A DNA stretch of 64,000 nucleotides from Monarcha castaneiventris obscurior (Eukaryota > Chordata > Aves > Passeriformes > Monarchidae), in contig JAMPIT010000174.1 of NCBI GenBank assembly GCA_026261815.1, positions 15,996,001 through 16,060,000 of the forward strand, given 5' to 3'. Positions 25,311-37,635 of this stretch are shown here, piece after piece (within the stretch, counting starts at the first letter, position 1; the number at the start of each line of letters is the position of its first letter). Made by a program: the position numbers and the translations under genes. The notes below the pieces were generated by a model. The model was given only the letters and a program-made list of their open reading frames with translations. It was not told the origin of the DNA and ran no database searches.

Positions 25311-25693
25311 TTTTTTTCCCATCTGCATACCAACCAATAATCTGAATAAACTAATAAGGTGGATTAATCTTTTTTGGCTTTGTATGCACCAGTTCTTCAT
25401 CTCGATGGAGTTATCTGACTTCCAGGACTCAATATTCCTTGACTAGACTTTGCTTTGACTTTATCTTCTTCATTGCAAAGCTAAAACTTTATTTTATTAT
25501 TAATTTAATGTTATGGCTGTGGGTATACTCTGGTACACCATCTTTGCTTACTACCTGAAAAATTGAGGTTGACTTTATACATTTAAGATTGAAATGCTTA
25601 GTGGAAGCTTATTATATAGATTTTCTCTCTGGACAGAGAATTGGAGACAAAATATGAACAAATTCATTGTGTCCTGAGGTATTTTAGTAAAAT

Positions 25694-25928
25694 GAGTGGC
25701 AGCCACTGCTTGGGGGCTGGCTGGGCATCTGTCAGTAAATGGTGGCAATTGCATTGTGCATCACTGTTTTTTTATATTCCCTTATAATCATTGTTATTTC
25801 ACCTTCTTTTACTGTCCTGTTAAATTTTATCTCAACCCATGAGTTTTACCCTTTTTCCAATTCTCTCCCCTGTCCCACACAGGAGGAGTGAATGAGCAGC
25901 TCTGAATGAGCAAATCGAGGAGAATTTG
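25694..25928 (+). mobile_element. Avian endogenous retrovirus LTR fragment (solo, degraded)
   Basis: GGCAGCCACTGCTTGGGG, GGCTGGCTGGGCATCTGTCA, GCAATTGCATTGTGCATCAC, a TTTTTTATATTCCCTTATAA segment, TTTTACTGTCCTGTTAAATT, ATCTCAACCCATGAGTTTT and CAATTCTCTCCCCTGTCCCA occur in the order I know from long terminal repeats of bird endogenous retroviruses. No gag, pol or env sequence lies next to it and no intact second LTR is visible, so it is a solo or truncated LTR. The 3' boundary is blurred. The family is recalled from general knowledge, not from a database search. Confidence 0.75.
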
Positions 25929-28418
25929 TCTCCACTTAATATTAAATAATTAAATAGTCACTGGAACAAAGAGACAAACTGGTTAAGTAGTTAATGCTTC
26001 TCTATAGATCACATGCAAGAATATATTTTAACTCTCTGCCTTAATGACTGTTTAATTATTTATAGTAAATGGAAGCACTTCAATGGGAAGTTCAGAGAAA
26101 CACCTGCCTCCATACGGCCACTGTCACAGGAATTCAGCCAGTGCCCTTCGTTCATGACTCTTATCTGGACTGTGGAAATATGAGGCCAAGTTCTAGACCT
26201 CACAAGGAAAGGACTTAAAGTTAGATTCTTTCCATTCTTGGTGAGTCCCAGAAGGCATCATACATGTGGAGGTGGACATCTGCATTTTTTCCTCCAAATT
26301 TCAAAACAATTGTCCCAGCATAGAATAGGGAAGAGAGTGTGGGGGAAAGCCAAAACCAAAAATGAAAGTTATATCCAGTGTTTTCAAATCTTTCAGTTTT
26401 AACCTGAGATTCTCAGCACTACTTTTGAACAGCAACATATTTTCATAATGTGAATGCAGCCTCACAAATTACTGAGCGACCAGAAGTATTTGCTATGATA
26501 AAAAGAATATTACAGAAAATTATTAAAGAAAAGGGAAAAAAGTATTTTATATCCCACCCCTTCTCCTCTTCCCCACTTTTTAAAAAAAAAAAAAAAGAAA
26601 AGAGAAGAAAACAAAAACTCAGCCTAACTGAAAGCCAACTCACCTCAGGAAAATAATTTGGCATCAGCCTTTATCGACAGCTGCACTTCACTTCAGCACC
26701 TGTGTGTATCATTGCAAGTGATGAATGATTGGGGAGGCTGTTTTGTGTTAGTGAAACACGTTGTGGCAAAGCTTGTATTTATATTTACAGGATAAGTTTG
26801 AGTTGGACCTGTCTTATGAGACTCAGATCTTGGTGGTAAAGGTGGGATGTATTGGCTGTGTAGATGTTATTAAACTCAGGAATGCCTCCAGATTTTAAGG
26901 TCTGAGTAGATACATTGGTCATGTCCCAACTTGGTGTTAGGGTGAGACTGTCTCCACCCTATCACAAAGTTCTGGTTTCATTGAACACAATGATTTTGAT
27001 AAACAGTCAAGTGTGGGGGCCTACTCAAAAAAGGGAAAAATATATGGGAAGTAATAACCTCACTGAATAGAACAAACTTCTGTAGAAATCAAAAGTAATC
27101 ATGTTATTTGATACAAATTTTAAAATAACTTTGGGGAGGATAAGGTGGGGAGTGGAAAAGGAACTGAAAGAAAAAGTAAAGTAAATCATCTTATTATTGA
27201 TTTCACAATGGTATTTTCACAAAGGGATTAACTTGCATCAGGGAAGAATCTTAAAAGGAGGATAAATAAGAAACAAGACTAACATAAGGCATTGGACAAA
27301 ACACTTGTCCACTAAAACTATAGAATTGTTTCACACACAAAAAGAAAATAAATTCTTTTGGATTAATCCAAGCTGAAAATACTTTTTCTGGAGATTTTTG
27401 TTTTTCTCATTAAATTGAAAGCTCTTCGTATTTGTACTGCTTTAAGATATTTTTTTCCAGAAGCTTACTTCAAATCCCATTGAGATCAGCAAAAGACTAT
27501 CAGGTGACATTAGTTATTGTTCATTTGAAGTCCATGAGATTAAACCTTTTCTTCTTTTTTCTGTAACTTTGTGAAGGTTCTGTGTTGTCAAAGCCAGAGA
27601 ATCTTCTACATCTGGTTCTTCTTTTTCCTTTCTTTATTGCATTTTGGAGAGATTATAAATGTTAATAGTTTCAAATGGCTTGTGAAGAAAAAGACAAAAC
27701 ACACAAAAGCCTTCTTCTCTTCTTTCACTGGTACTTATTTTGGGGATATATTTGACTTGACATTATCATAATGCTGGAATTATGGATTCTTGGCTGGTGG
27801 AAATTGCAACAATCTAATTGATGGATCAACAACGTTTAATACTCTTAAAAGTCTACTTCCCCATTTCTTCCAAGTCAGATTGTCATAGAACACAGACCAG
27901 GCTAAAACAGGACTGAGTATTATTTACTTATCTGACATGCATTGATTCCAAGATACAGGAATGAATTTGCTGGGCATCAGTTCTGTTACCCAAGCTGTTT
28001 CCCCAGACACCAGTATTAAGATAATGCAATATCTTTGGTGGAAATAATGTGATCACTTATTAACAGGTATTTATTTTCATTTTTCTACTTATTGGTGAGC
28101 GTTTCAGTTGGTAAATTTCATTCATCAGTATAGGATAATACAGCCATAGTAATTGCTTTTTTTTCTCAACTTCTGACTGCTATTAAAAATGATCATATAT
28201 GTTATCAAGTACTAATCAAAAAATTCCTAAAATCTGAAGTCCAGTAGGAAGTGCCATTTTTGATGTGCACTAAGCTGTCCCAAACACATCTCAACCTTCA
28301 CTTCCAATTTACTCATCTGTGGTTCAAATGTATAACTGAGTTTATTGCAGTTAAAATCTTATGCATATAAGGACATCTTTTTCTGCCACTAGGTTTTTTT
28401 CTCCATCTTTATATGCAT

Positions 28419-28440
28419 ACACATACACACACACACACGC
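28419..28440. repeat. CA microsatellite
   Basis: About ten CA units with one interruption, directly visible. Confidence 0.85.
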
Positions 28441-29749
28441 AGGTATTTTGACTTGAACGTTAATGAAATTCTTTTAAATAAGAAATAAATTTCTTTTTCT
28501 GAACTGTAAAGAAAACCTCCCTGGAAAACAATATATTTTAAGCTGGTCAAAATTTTACTTTTACACTCTGTTTTACACTGCATACTCACAGTATACATAT
28601 TGACAAGAAATTAAAAATTAAAAACCACTTAAAAAAACCAGGAAAAGTATTTCATCCAGGAATTATAAAATTCAATTGTTTATATTTACAGAAAACCGCT
28701 TATTTTGAAAATTAATTTCTGATTAATGGTGCTCTAGTCTATTAATCAATTTTCACTTTAAAGAGCTTCTCATGATGGAGTTACAATAATCAAATGTAGT
28801 TGAATCCCAAGACCTAAAATTTATTTTCCTAGATATTATAGTCTAAATATAATTTTTGTCACTGTAATTTAAGTTTATATTTGGAAATTAAAATAGAATC
28901 TATTATTACTAATAATGATGACTATACTATTATTTTTACAAATGGTCTTTCATTTTGTCCATTTTTCAAGGTAATCCTTGTGTTACACAAATAATTCCTT
29001 AGGAGAATGAGACAAATTTGCCTAATTACTACAGGTGTGATATTCACAAATGAAGTGATTGCTTTAAAACAAGTCTGTTGCATGACATTGGTGTCAAGGG
29101 AATTATCTGTTTGCCTGGATCTAATTATGCTGAAGGGAATCTCAAATGCAATTGAGCTGCTTCTCCCTCTTTTCGTACAACAAGAGAAAATTAGCTGCTT
29201 AATTAATAATGAAAGCTTCTTGATTTTACCAATGAAAACTAAAAATGTGTGTTGGTGCTTTAAATAACTACAATGTTTGAGGTTTGGTGTAAATTTATTT
29301 GCTTGCAGAATACCGCACTTGTTTTTATTAAAAGTCTACATGCAATACTTGAAGGGGAGATCATCTTCCCCAACCATGAGCAATTTGGTCCAAGCTGCTC
29401 ATCAGACAGATTCTTTGGGATTCAAGGAAGACAGGCTGGAATTCACCATGTCAGTGGCTTCCATGCTCTGCTTACAGGACACACATGGAATAATATTTGA
29501 GTCGTGGTGAATTAAATTGGTTTGAGTACAATCTGGATACATTCTTTTCAAAATCTGAACTTTAGTTTTAGCTAACCTACTCAAACCTGAGGGACCAATG
29601 TATTCCCCAGCACTTCAGTATCTGAGCATCTTCTGCCCACCAAACCATGGGTCAGCAGAGTTGTGATACCTGCTTTATTGCAGGTAAGCTCAGAAATTGG
29701 AATTCACATGACATAAGCCATGTCAAACTGTCTCTGGAAAAGAGTAGAA

Positions 29750-29880
29750 CCTGGTAAGACTGATTTGCACATGGAAGAGCAGTGCAGGGATAGAAGGAAC
29801 CATTCAAATCCTCTTCTGTGATGTTTTTGAAAGGATCAACTACATGGCCATTCACAACTCCCTGAGAAAGCAAACACAGC
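29750..29880 (-). other. Possible internal exon (uncertain)
   Basis: On the minus strand a pyrimidine-rich stretch ending in TTTGCTTTCTCAG is followed by an open frame containing HVVDPFKNITEEDLNG and FYPCTALPC, with two N-glycosylation-type sequons (NIT, NQS) and two Cys. The apparent leader rich in Leu is only the translation of the polypyrimidine tract, and the frame has no ATG (its first listed codon is TTG). A weak donor (CAG followed by GTTCTA) follows. I do not recognise the protein. It may be chance; an extracellular-domain exon would be the alternative. Confidence 0.15.
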
Positions 29881-30297
29881 AGTAGTAATGCCAATGTAAC
29901 TTTGTCCAAAATAAACCCTATTTTTGACCACTAGTTTTACAGGATTTTTGTCCTGTGGGTTCTTCCTTGGGACTGTTGATTATTTGCTGCAGCCCATCTC
30001 TGTCCATCACCTAAAGAGCTTTCTCTGCTTTTCTCTACATGTGCTTTCTCTGGGTCCTTCCCTTTGAAATGTACACATTTATGCTTTATTAACTGATACT
30101 TTGCAATTATTAACCCTTCTTGTCTTACATTGGAAATTTGCTTTGTTTTCAAGCTGTGATGCAAAGTCATCCTGTCACCTTTTAAATAAAAATCATGATA
30201 TCTGTCTCCTGGAGCACCCACAATTTGCAACCTCACATAAGCAGAATTTTCACTGAGCCGTTCCTGATGAGGAGGTAAAAGGCCTTAGTAGATTGTT

Positions 30298-30381
30298 GCA
30301 CGTTCTCAGCCATGATTATCAATATATTCTTTTGTCATTTTGCACATTCTCAGCCATGATTATCAATATATTCTTTTGTCA
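30298..30381. repeat. 44-bp tandem duplication
   Basis: Two copies of a 44-bp unit, 30298-30341 and 30342-30381 (the second lacks its last 4 bases). They differ at one position only (CGTTCTC against CATTCTC). Confidence 0.93.
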
Positions 30382-32144
30382 CACCTTTTTATTTATTTTT
30401 TTTGTCTTAAACATGTCCAGGGTTTACCCAATTCATACAGTTTTAACATATTTGTCTCTAACTTATGTTTCTCTCATGGCTGCAAGAATTAATTACTTGA
30501 AACAAACACATGCCACTGTCTAATACAATTACCAGATCTTTTAATGAAACCATTTCTGTATAAAAGAAATAGGAGAATCAGATGGAAAACCCAACATTGC
30601 TACATATACCTGGTATATATCATGTACGTATTTCTCTGTTACAGTTTTTCTCTTCTGCTTCATCCTCATCCCTTTTGTATAAATATTCGATGTTTCACTC
30701 TGTATTCCTCTCTCTCTGTCCTCTTATTTATTCCATTCTTAATGATCCAATTATGTTCAACTTTAAGTGTATATACAGTCCTTTATGTGTTCATTAGATT
30801 TTGAAGAAGACAAAACAAGATCCTTTACTATTATTACAATACTTATTTTACCACTCCTTTTGAGGATGTTTACTATGTCACTAAAACATTAATATATTAG
30901 CATTTTACTTTATAAGCACATCTTTATTGAGGCTGTTTTCTTATCCATGAGGCAAACTGCAAATAGGTACAGCTCAAGATGGTAAAACCAGTCAATGTTC
31001 TTTGGGGCACTGTAGCTGGTTACAGAAAACTTTTTAAAAATCCTCCATACCCTGGAGGTAGAATTTGTCAAGATGCTCACATAATTGAAATTTTCTATGG
31101 CTGTTAAGAGCCAAGAGAATAGCAGTTCTTCCCTCCAAATGAAATCTCACTGCCAGATTTGTATGACATTTCATGATCCAAGCTTAATTTGTTATACATT
31201 GTTCCCAGAAGGTGAGATGAGATTACATGGAGCCATACATTAGTTAGAAGATTTATTTTACACTTACCCACTCAAAGTTCCTTTCTAGTTATTCAAGCAG
31301 AATAGAGCGATCTTGATTAGTTAATCTCTCTACATCAGCGTTTTTTCCACAGAGCACTTCACAGAAATGTTTTAAAATTTCACAATTAAAAAAGCAATTA
31401 AAAAGGATTATCAAAATCAAAGTTGATCTTTAATTACTGCCTATATCTAGATCTTTATTCCATGATATACCAGATAAAATACTCTTAAAAATGCTTTGTT
31501 AATAGCTTTTTATTACTGAGAACATAGGAAATTTCAGTCTTTTGAGGCATGTCCCTTTTTAGATCAACTTCATTTTCAGGTTGTCATCTAAAACTTTTTT
31601 TTCCATCAATCTTGTCTTGCTCTAGCTGAGTAAGCCATTCCTTTATCTTCTGCCCACCGTGAGAATTGGCCACCTTGCAATGACTTGGGTAGTGTGGTCA
31701 AAGTAATGCTGTAATTTCTCCAGTGAAAAATTTCTATCTCCATCTTAGTGAGCAAATCTCTTCTGGCATCTCTTCAGTCAGGTCTGCCTCTGTGAATGCC
31801 TGCAATCAGTTTTTGGACATTTGGACTTGTGGAAATATTCAGGGAAATATTCAACTGCTCTTTTTCCTCAGACCAGTGCTGGAATAATGGTTTGCTAAAA
31901 GTGTTTGCAGTTTTACAGTTCTTGTTGAAAAATAGCTGTTGTTGAGCAGAAGAAAAAGTAGAATAGCAAAGGTTCTCTAAGGATGATTTCAGCTTGACTA
32001 GCTGTAGCATTTGAATGAACAGAAGGACAGAGAATTAAAAATGCTGGCACTCAGGACTGCTCTGTTTGAACATAACTGCATTTAAGAATATTCTGAATAA
32101 TAAAGGAAGAATTTTGTGTAAGACTAAAAAAATATTAAAAACAA

Positions 32145-32158
32145 AATATATATATATA
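32145..32158. repeat. Short TA repeat
   Basis: ATATATATATAT-type tract, directly visible. Confidence 0.75.
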
Positions 32159-32767
32159 AATAGAGATATCACTGGATTGAAAATGTCACCATAGTGAAAT
32201 TCCTGCTTGGTTCAATTAACACTTCTTTTTGTTGCCAGCCTCAGATTGCCAGTGAATTATGGCTTCTCAAAAAGGACTCCATTTCACATACCTTTTATGT
32301 GAAAAATAGCGAGGATGAGGCTCAGTTCACCAAATTTCAGCAACATGAAAACTGCATCTTTTCTAATCTGGTCACCTAAGGCTTGACTCACACACCCCAC
32401 AGTGTTGAGGGTCATCTGATGTGTACTTGGGATCCAGTATCTATTTGGTCTCCAATTGCCTCTCCAAAGGGAATCTCTTCCAGACTCGTGTGAAAACCTC
32501 AGATTTATGGGGGGCTTTCAAATGGTACTGGATGCTTTCTTCAAGTAACCTAAAAGGACACTTGTTTTCCAAAGAGTGGCTTCAAGAATGTGAAGTTATG
32601 AGTAATTTTATCTAATTCAGCTATTTTAATCAACATGCCAGAGCCCCAAAATTTTAGATTTATATATATAGGTGTCTGAATGTGAGATGAGGGTTGGAGG
32701 TCAGGAAAGAGTTAGGTAAATGCCAGGGAGGACAACAGAATGAGGTCAGTACATAATAATAATGATT

Positions 32768-32792
32768 TTATATATATATATATATGTATATA
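32768..32792. repeat. TA microsatellite
   Basis: About ten TA units followed by TGTATATA, directly visible. Confidence 0.88.
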
Positions 32793-34186
32793 ATTGAAGT
32801 TTTCTGAAGTTCTTCAGAGTGGAAAAGACAAAGAAAGCAATCATTCTCAAATCCCCTCCTCCCACGTTGAGACCCCAGAGAACGCCCTGAATCATTACAT
32901 TATACTACATCCTACTATATAGAAGATCAAAAGCTCAACTTTTACCCTTCTGCCCTTAGAGTTTGTGGGACCCTGAACCCAACTTGTTTGGACTAGGGCA
33001 AATTGATATATCCAAATCAATAAATCCCTTGTTGGCCTCTTTAACTCCATCTGAACTCCTTCAGGTCCCAGCCACACTGAGCCCCTACAAATACAGTACA
33101 AGCACAAGGCAAGCAAATCTCAGGGTCAGGTGAGGCTTTTCTGAAGTGACAGCTGAGGGAGGACCTTGTCAAAGAACTTTAATAAAGTCACTCTCCTCTC
33201 CAGCACAAGCATTAGGCCATCAGGCAGTGTTTTCAGACTCTCTCTCTCATGGGAATTTCATACTGCAGAAAGACATGAAATCCCAATGTTCTCAAAATCT
33301 TTCCTTTTTAATATCTGGATTCTTTCCTAATTATTTTCAGATTAATTCCCAGCTAATACATAAGGATGAAATTTGGCATATGACCTATAACCCTAAGCAT
33401 GTTGTAATTCTGTTACCAATCTCCTGATTTCATGGGGGGCTTAACAAGCACCATATGTGACGCGCTGTGTTCCTGTGCATTAATGATCCAGGGAATCTCT
33501 GGCACTATCCTGCCTTACCACACTGTCAGCAGCTGAACACTGGCAACAACAAGGTCTGATGAAATGGTTTTTTCCATGTCTATGTCCTCAAGGCTGGAAA
33601 GGACTCTCAGGCAGCCCATAGTGTCACTGTGCTAACCAGTGTGGGGTTTGGTTTGTTTGCTTCTGGTTGGTGCCTCTCCTCAGGTGATGCACAAGGTAAA
33701 TGCCCCAACACTTGTGGTCATTGTCCTCATACTGTTCAACTCAGACACAACTAACCCAGGGTGCAAGAGCAACAAAATTCCCTGAACTCTGTTAAAATAT
33801 TTCGCACTGGAGGGGCAGTCCTGGGGGTGTTTTGGAGGTAAAAGCTGGCTCTGGCCTGAGAGAGGAATTGGTAATAGTACTAATGAAGTGGTCAGTATAA
33901 AATATATCAAACCAAAGGGTAGAACACTTTTGGCATCTTAGCAGCCAAGTCAGAAAAGAGACTAGCATTCAGAGATGAACTGTCTACTGATCCAGGTGCA
34001 TCCCTGGACACACATGCTTGACCCCAAGCCCAAAGAAATCCATGGGAGTATTTCCAGCACCTTCAGTGGGGTTTTTTTGGATTGCATCTGATGGGCATGG
34101 CACATTTCTTACTGCTGGAAGAAAGTTTGATTTCATGTGGCAGAAATGGCTGTTAAATCACGGGTTGTTCCCCCACTGAATCATAA

Positions 34187-34290
34187 CACAGTCATAGAAT
34201 GGCTTTGGTTGGAAGAGACCTTAAAGACTATCTAGTTCCAACCTCCTGCCATGGGAAGGGAGGGCCATGCACTAGAGCAGGTTGAAGAAA
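34187..34290 (-). mobile_element. CR1 LINE 3' end, minus strand
   Basis: CAGTCATAGAATGGCTTTGG, TTGGAAGAGACCTTAAAG, TAGTTCCAACCTCCTGCCAT and a following CTAGAGCAGGTTG belong to the CR1 3' UTR. Only about 100 bp remains; one internal block is deleted compared with longer copies. Confidence 0.9.
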
Positions 34291-34942
34291 GTGTCCCAAA
34301 TAATTTCAGCCCTATCCTGGACCTGTTCCCTCCTTCAGGAAGGACACCATTTTCTGTGCTTGCTTCAGAGAAGAACTTGTTTCCCATTTCCTCCTTTTCT
34401 GTCTGCCATATGTTCTCCTCCTCCTAATCACCTGTCCCTGGCACTAACCCATAAAACCTTGCCACACTAAATACACCATTAATCTTTTCTTAAACCTATA
34501 TATGAAATGGCTCTTATAAACCACCATGGATCTTGTGTATTGTCTGAAAATGAGCTTCAAATCTAAAGGTTTTCAGGCCTGTGGGGGAGAAAACCCATTA
34601 CATGTGATAGCTCTCTGCAAATGTGGGCAATTACAGATAGAAGAAACCTCCTTACCACTGCTGAAACTCCCTGTGATCAGCTGCATTCACAGTTGCAACC
34701 TATAGACTGTAGGACTGAAAAGGCTTCACTAATGATTTCTACATTGGACCAAATGATATCCTTGACAATAACATAATCCTGAGAACCCTCTCTCACTTCC
34801 AGTCATCACCATTGGGGCCACAGGCTGGCACAGATGAGCCAACACACTCCTCCAGACCTGCACTTATGTTTCAATAATAAAAGCCCAAATGCAGAACGTT
34901 TTTTTCTCCCTCTCCTCCCTCCCAAATGCTACTGATCGTCCT

Positions 34943-34956
34943 ATTACCATGGCAAC
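34943..34956. promoter_or_regulatory. X-box-like (RFX) motif
   Basis: ATTACCATGGCAAC matches the RFX X-box pattern (GTNRCC, a 0-3 base gap, RGYAAC) except for the first base. It is followed within about 45 bp by TTAATTAATT. It is a single motif, so functional use is inference. Confidence 0.25.
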
Positions 34957-35726
34957 CAACTCCTGCTGGCATGATCAAGAAAAAACCTGATTTGGGATTT
35001 TAATTAATTGCTTGGAAATGGAAATGTAACAGTGACTGGCAGTTCAACTAAGCACGTTTGCAAAGTGAATAAAAATAGAGTTTCTGAAATACTTGAAATT
35101 GTTTCACTGGATATAACCCACATTTTTTACGAGACACCTTAATTTATTCTGCTTCATAAAATAAATCTGCCAAACGTACTAAGCCATTTTGTCAACACAA
35201 ATCATTTTGGCAAATACTTTAATCCTTCTTCTTAACAAAATGTATTGTATTAAGAAAAAAAAAATCTAACCCATCAGTATAAACCCACAGGTTTGATCTG
35301 AACGGATGCCTTTTTCACCAGTAGGTCATATTTATAAAAGGCTTTCATCTTGCCTTCACAAAAGAGGATGTTCTTCTTCTGATGCACGTGATCACTCATT
35401 AACATTGATGGCAGCTACACCCTCATATTCAGCAGAGAATGGAAAAGAAATGGCTTTCAGTTGATTTTTATGATCCCCAGTCTCCCTGTTTTCAAAGAAA
35501 ATAGAGTGGTCATTGTCTGGGTATGGCACCACCCTCTCCTGTGTGCTGCCAGTGCTGCTGAGGTGGTGTCAGAGGTGCTTAGCCAAGAAAAAGCCCATTT
35601 CTCTCCAGATTTTTAGGAACAAGAGGATTAGAAAGATGTTCCTGTTGTCTCTATGCGGGTCTGGGTACCCAGAGTTTCCAGCATCATGCTAATTTTGCAG
35701 GCCTAGTAGTTTCACACTATTCATTA

Positions 35727-35752
35727 CATATATATATATATATGTATGTATG
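35727..35752. repeat. TA/TGTA microsatellite with adjacent GATA units
   Basis: About nine TA units, then TGTATGTATG, followed by AGATAGATA. Directly visible. Confidence 0.88.
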
Positions 35753-35877
35753 CAAATAGATAGATATAAAACTTCTTCCATTAAGAAATTAAAAGAGGTT
35801 GTGAAGGATTCAGACGCCTCACATGACATCTGAAACTGGAAGTTAAATTCATCAACTGCACATAGTCCTCCCGTTAT

Positions 35878-36211
35878 CTCTCCTGAAAGAAAGTTGTAGT
35901 GAGGAGCAGGTCTGTCTCTACTTCCAGGTAGCAAGTGATAGGACATGAGGAAATGGCCTCAAGGCATGCCAAGAGAGGTTTAGATTGCATGTTACAAAAA
36001 ATTTCTTCACTGAAATGGTGGTCAGGCATTGGAACAGGCTGCCCAGGGAAGTGGTAGGATCACCATCCCTAGAAGTTTTCAAAACATGTAGATTTGGTAC
36101 TTAGAGACATGGTTTAGTGGTGGATCTGGCAGTGCTGGGTTCATAGTTGGACTTAATAGGGTTTTTTCCAGCCTTGGTTCCTTCCTTCTTACATGATTCT
36201 TTGATTCTCCA
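35878..36211 (+). mobile_element. CR1 LINE 3' end, plus strand
   Basis: CCTGAAAGAAAGTTGTAGTG, AAGTGATAGGACATGAGG, AAATGGCCTCAAGGCATG, AATTTCTTCACTGAAATGG, GCATTGGAACAGGCTGCCCA, GGGAAGTGGTAGGATCACC, GACATGGTTTAGTGGTG and the tail GATTCTTTGATTCT follow the avian CR1 3' region without large gaps. About 330 bp, 5'-truncated. It is the most complete plus-strand CR1 3' end in the window. Confidence 0.96.
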
Positions 36212-37175
36212 CCTTGAGATGTTGACCTGATGGGAAAGCTGAAACATGATTTGCATAAAAATGGTGATATTGTAAACATGGCATGGACACTTCTTAGTGA
36301 CAGCAGGATAATACAGTGCCACATGGAGATAAAAAATTCCATAAGCTAAAGGACTTCCTTCACAAGCAAGAGTCAGGGAACAAGTGTGGAATCAGGAGCC
36401 TTCACTATCAATATCTGTCTTAGATTTCTCCTTTGAGATTTTAGCTTTCCACTTACTTTTATTCTTTACAGGCCAATGACATCCCTGACAATCAAAGCTA
36501 AGTGTAAACAATTCTACATTAACTCACTTATTTTCACATATTTACTGATTTTCCTCCAAGCAAATTTTCCCAGTCTTCCAGATGTAAAATACCCTGCAGC
36601 CCCCACTGCCAGAGTATTAATTCACATCACAGGATCTGACCCAGAAGTTGCTAAACTTCCTTAGTCAGTGACTTAATTATATTTGAGATGTGGCTGGTTC
36701 TTGCCAGTTTTCACACATTCACAATGTTGCTCTTACACTCGACTCCCCAGTTGTACTCCTACTCATGGTAGACAACCTCAGTGAGCAGAACTGTACTGGA
36801 TGATCTGAGTTGGGTTAAATCAACTATCTTTAAAGATTACACAGGGTTGGAAGAGGCTCTGGAGAGGTCATTTTGTTTTCACTCTTGGGCCATACTTACT
36901 CACCGTTCCCCACTGCTTTTCGTTTCTCCTGTGACATCTTTAAAATACAGGTAATAATTTCCATTATTGGAACATCTTTTAGGACCTAAATATCATTAAG
37001 CTGGTATAAATTGTGAGACAAAATGAAAACACAAGAAATCTGGTGGTTATCTATCTCTCACTGTCTCTATCATCTATTGGTATTCCTAAGGCAACTATCT
37101 TTGTGTTATCTAAGCACTGTAATATAATACAATCACTTGTGAATTGTATCTAAGTGCAGTGGGTTTTACTTATTA

Positions 37176-37371
37176 ATAACGTAGCACTTATCTTCAAAGT
37201 GCTTCACAAACTAATTAATTCTCCCAGCACCTTCTCTCTGTCAGGCAGGTGAGACAACTATTATTCCCATTAAACATATCATTCTGATTATTACTTGAGG
37301 AAATAAGGTTAAGTTACTCATCCTACCTCTCAGAATAGACAGTGAGTGTTAGAAAGAGCACCTGAGCTCAG
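37176..37371 (-). repeat. Old MIR/CORE-SINE-like fossil, minus strand
   Basis: GTAGCACTTATCTTCAAAGT, GCTTCACAAACTAATTAATT, ACTATTATTCCCATTAAAC, TGAGGAAATAAGGTTAAGTTA and a final CACCTGAGCTCA follow the order of the reverse complement of MIR-type amniote SINEs (cell-count tail, ATTATTATCCCCATTTTACA core, GAGGAAACTGAGGC, TTAAGTAACTTGCCC). Strongly diverged. Confidence 0.6.
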
Positions 37372-37635
37372 TTACCATGGAACAGGGTTTTTGACCTGAT
37401 TTGAGACCACCTCAAAGTCCCTTATGCCTGGGCAACATCAGTGGTAACAAAATAATTATGTGCTTCATTAAAAATTAGCATGGTAGAGCACAATGAGCTT
37501 CTGTGTCTGAGACTGACTATTTTTTTGTTTGTTTGTTTTTAAAAAGGGCCCTGACCAACCAGCTCCATTTTTCTGCATGAGTCATCCACATGCATCGGAC
37601 TTGTGAAATGACTTACACTGACTTGTCTGCTTCAG

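Larger units (their letters stand above)
25929..34186. other. Repeat-poor, gene-free AT-rich sequence with candidate conserved elements
   Basis: About 8 kb with almost no recognisable interspersed repeat, unlike the flanks. It contains a CA microsatellite, TA microsatellites, a 44-bp tandem duplication, TAAT-rich stretches at 28700-29260 and one acceptor-bounded minus-strand frame near 29.8 kb. No gene is established. Confidence 0.45.
34291..35877. other. Gene-free sequence with candidate conserved stretch
   Basis: No gene. Around 34900-35480 the sequence carries an X-box-like motif, a TTTTAATTAATTGC homeodomain-type core and other AT-rich blocks suggestive of a conserved non-coding element, but conservation cannot be tested here. 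Confidence 0.4.

Noticed and set aside
29652..29909. Apparent signal peptide (Leu-rich leader) on the minus strand
   Set aside because: The first codon is TTG and there is no ATG in frame. The Leu run is a translated polypyrimidine tract of an acceptor-like site. Only the exon possibility is kept.
33680..33930. Minus-strand frame considered as a retroviral envelope remnant
   Set aside because: Hydrophobic N-terminus only; no recognisable retroviral motif and no flanking LTR.
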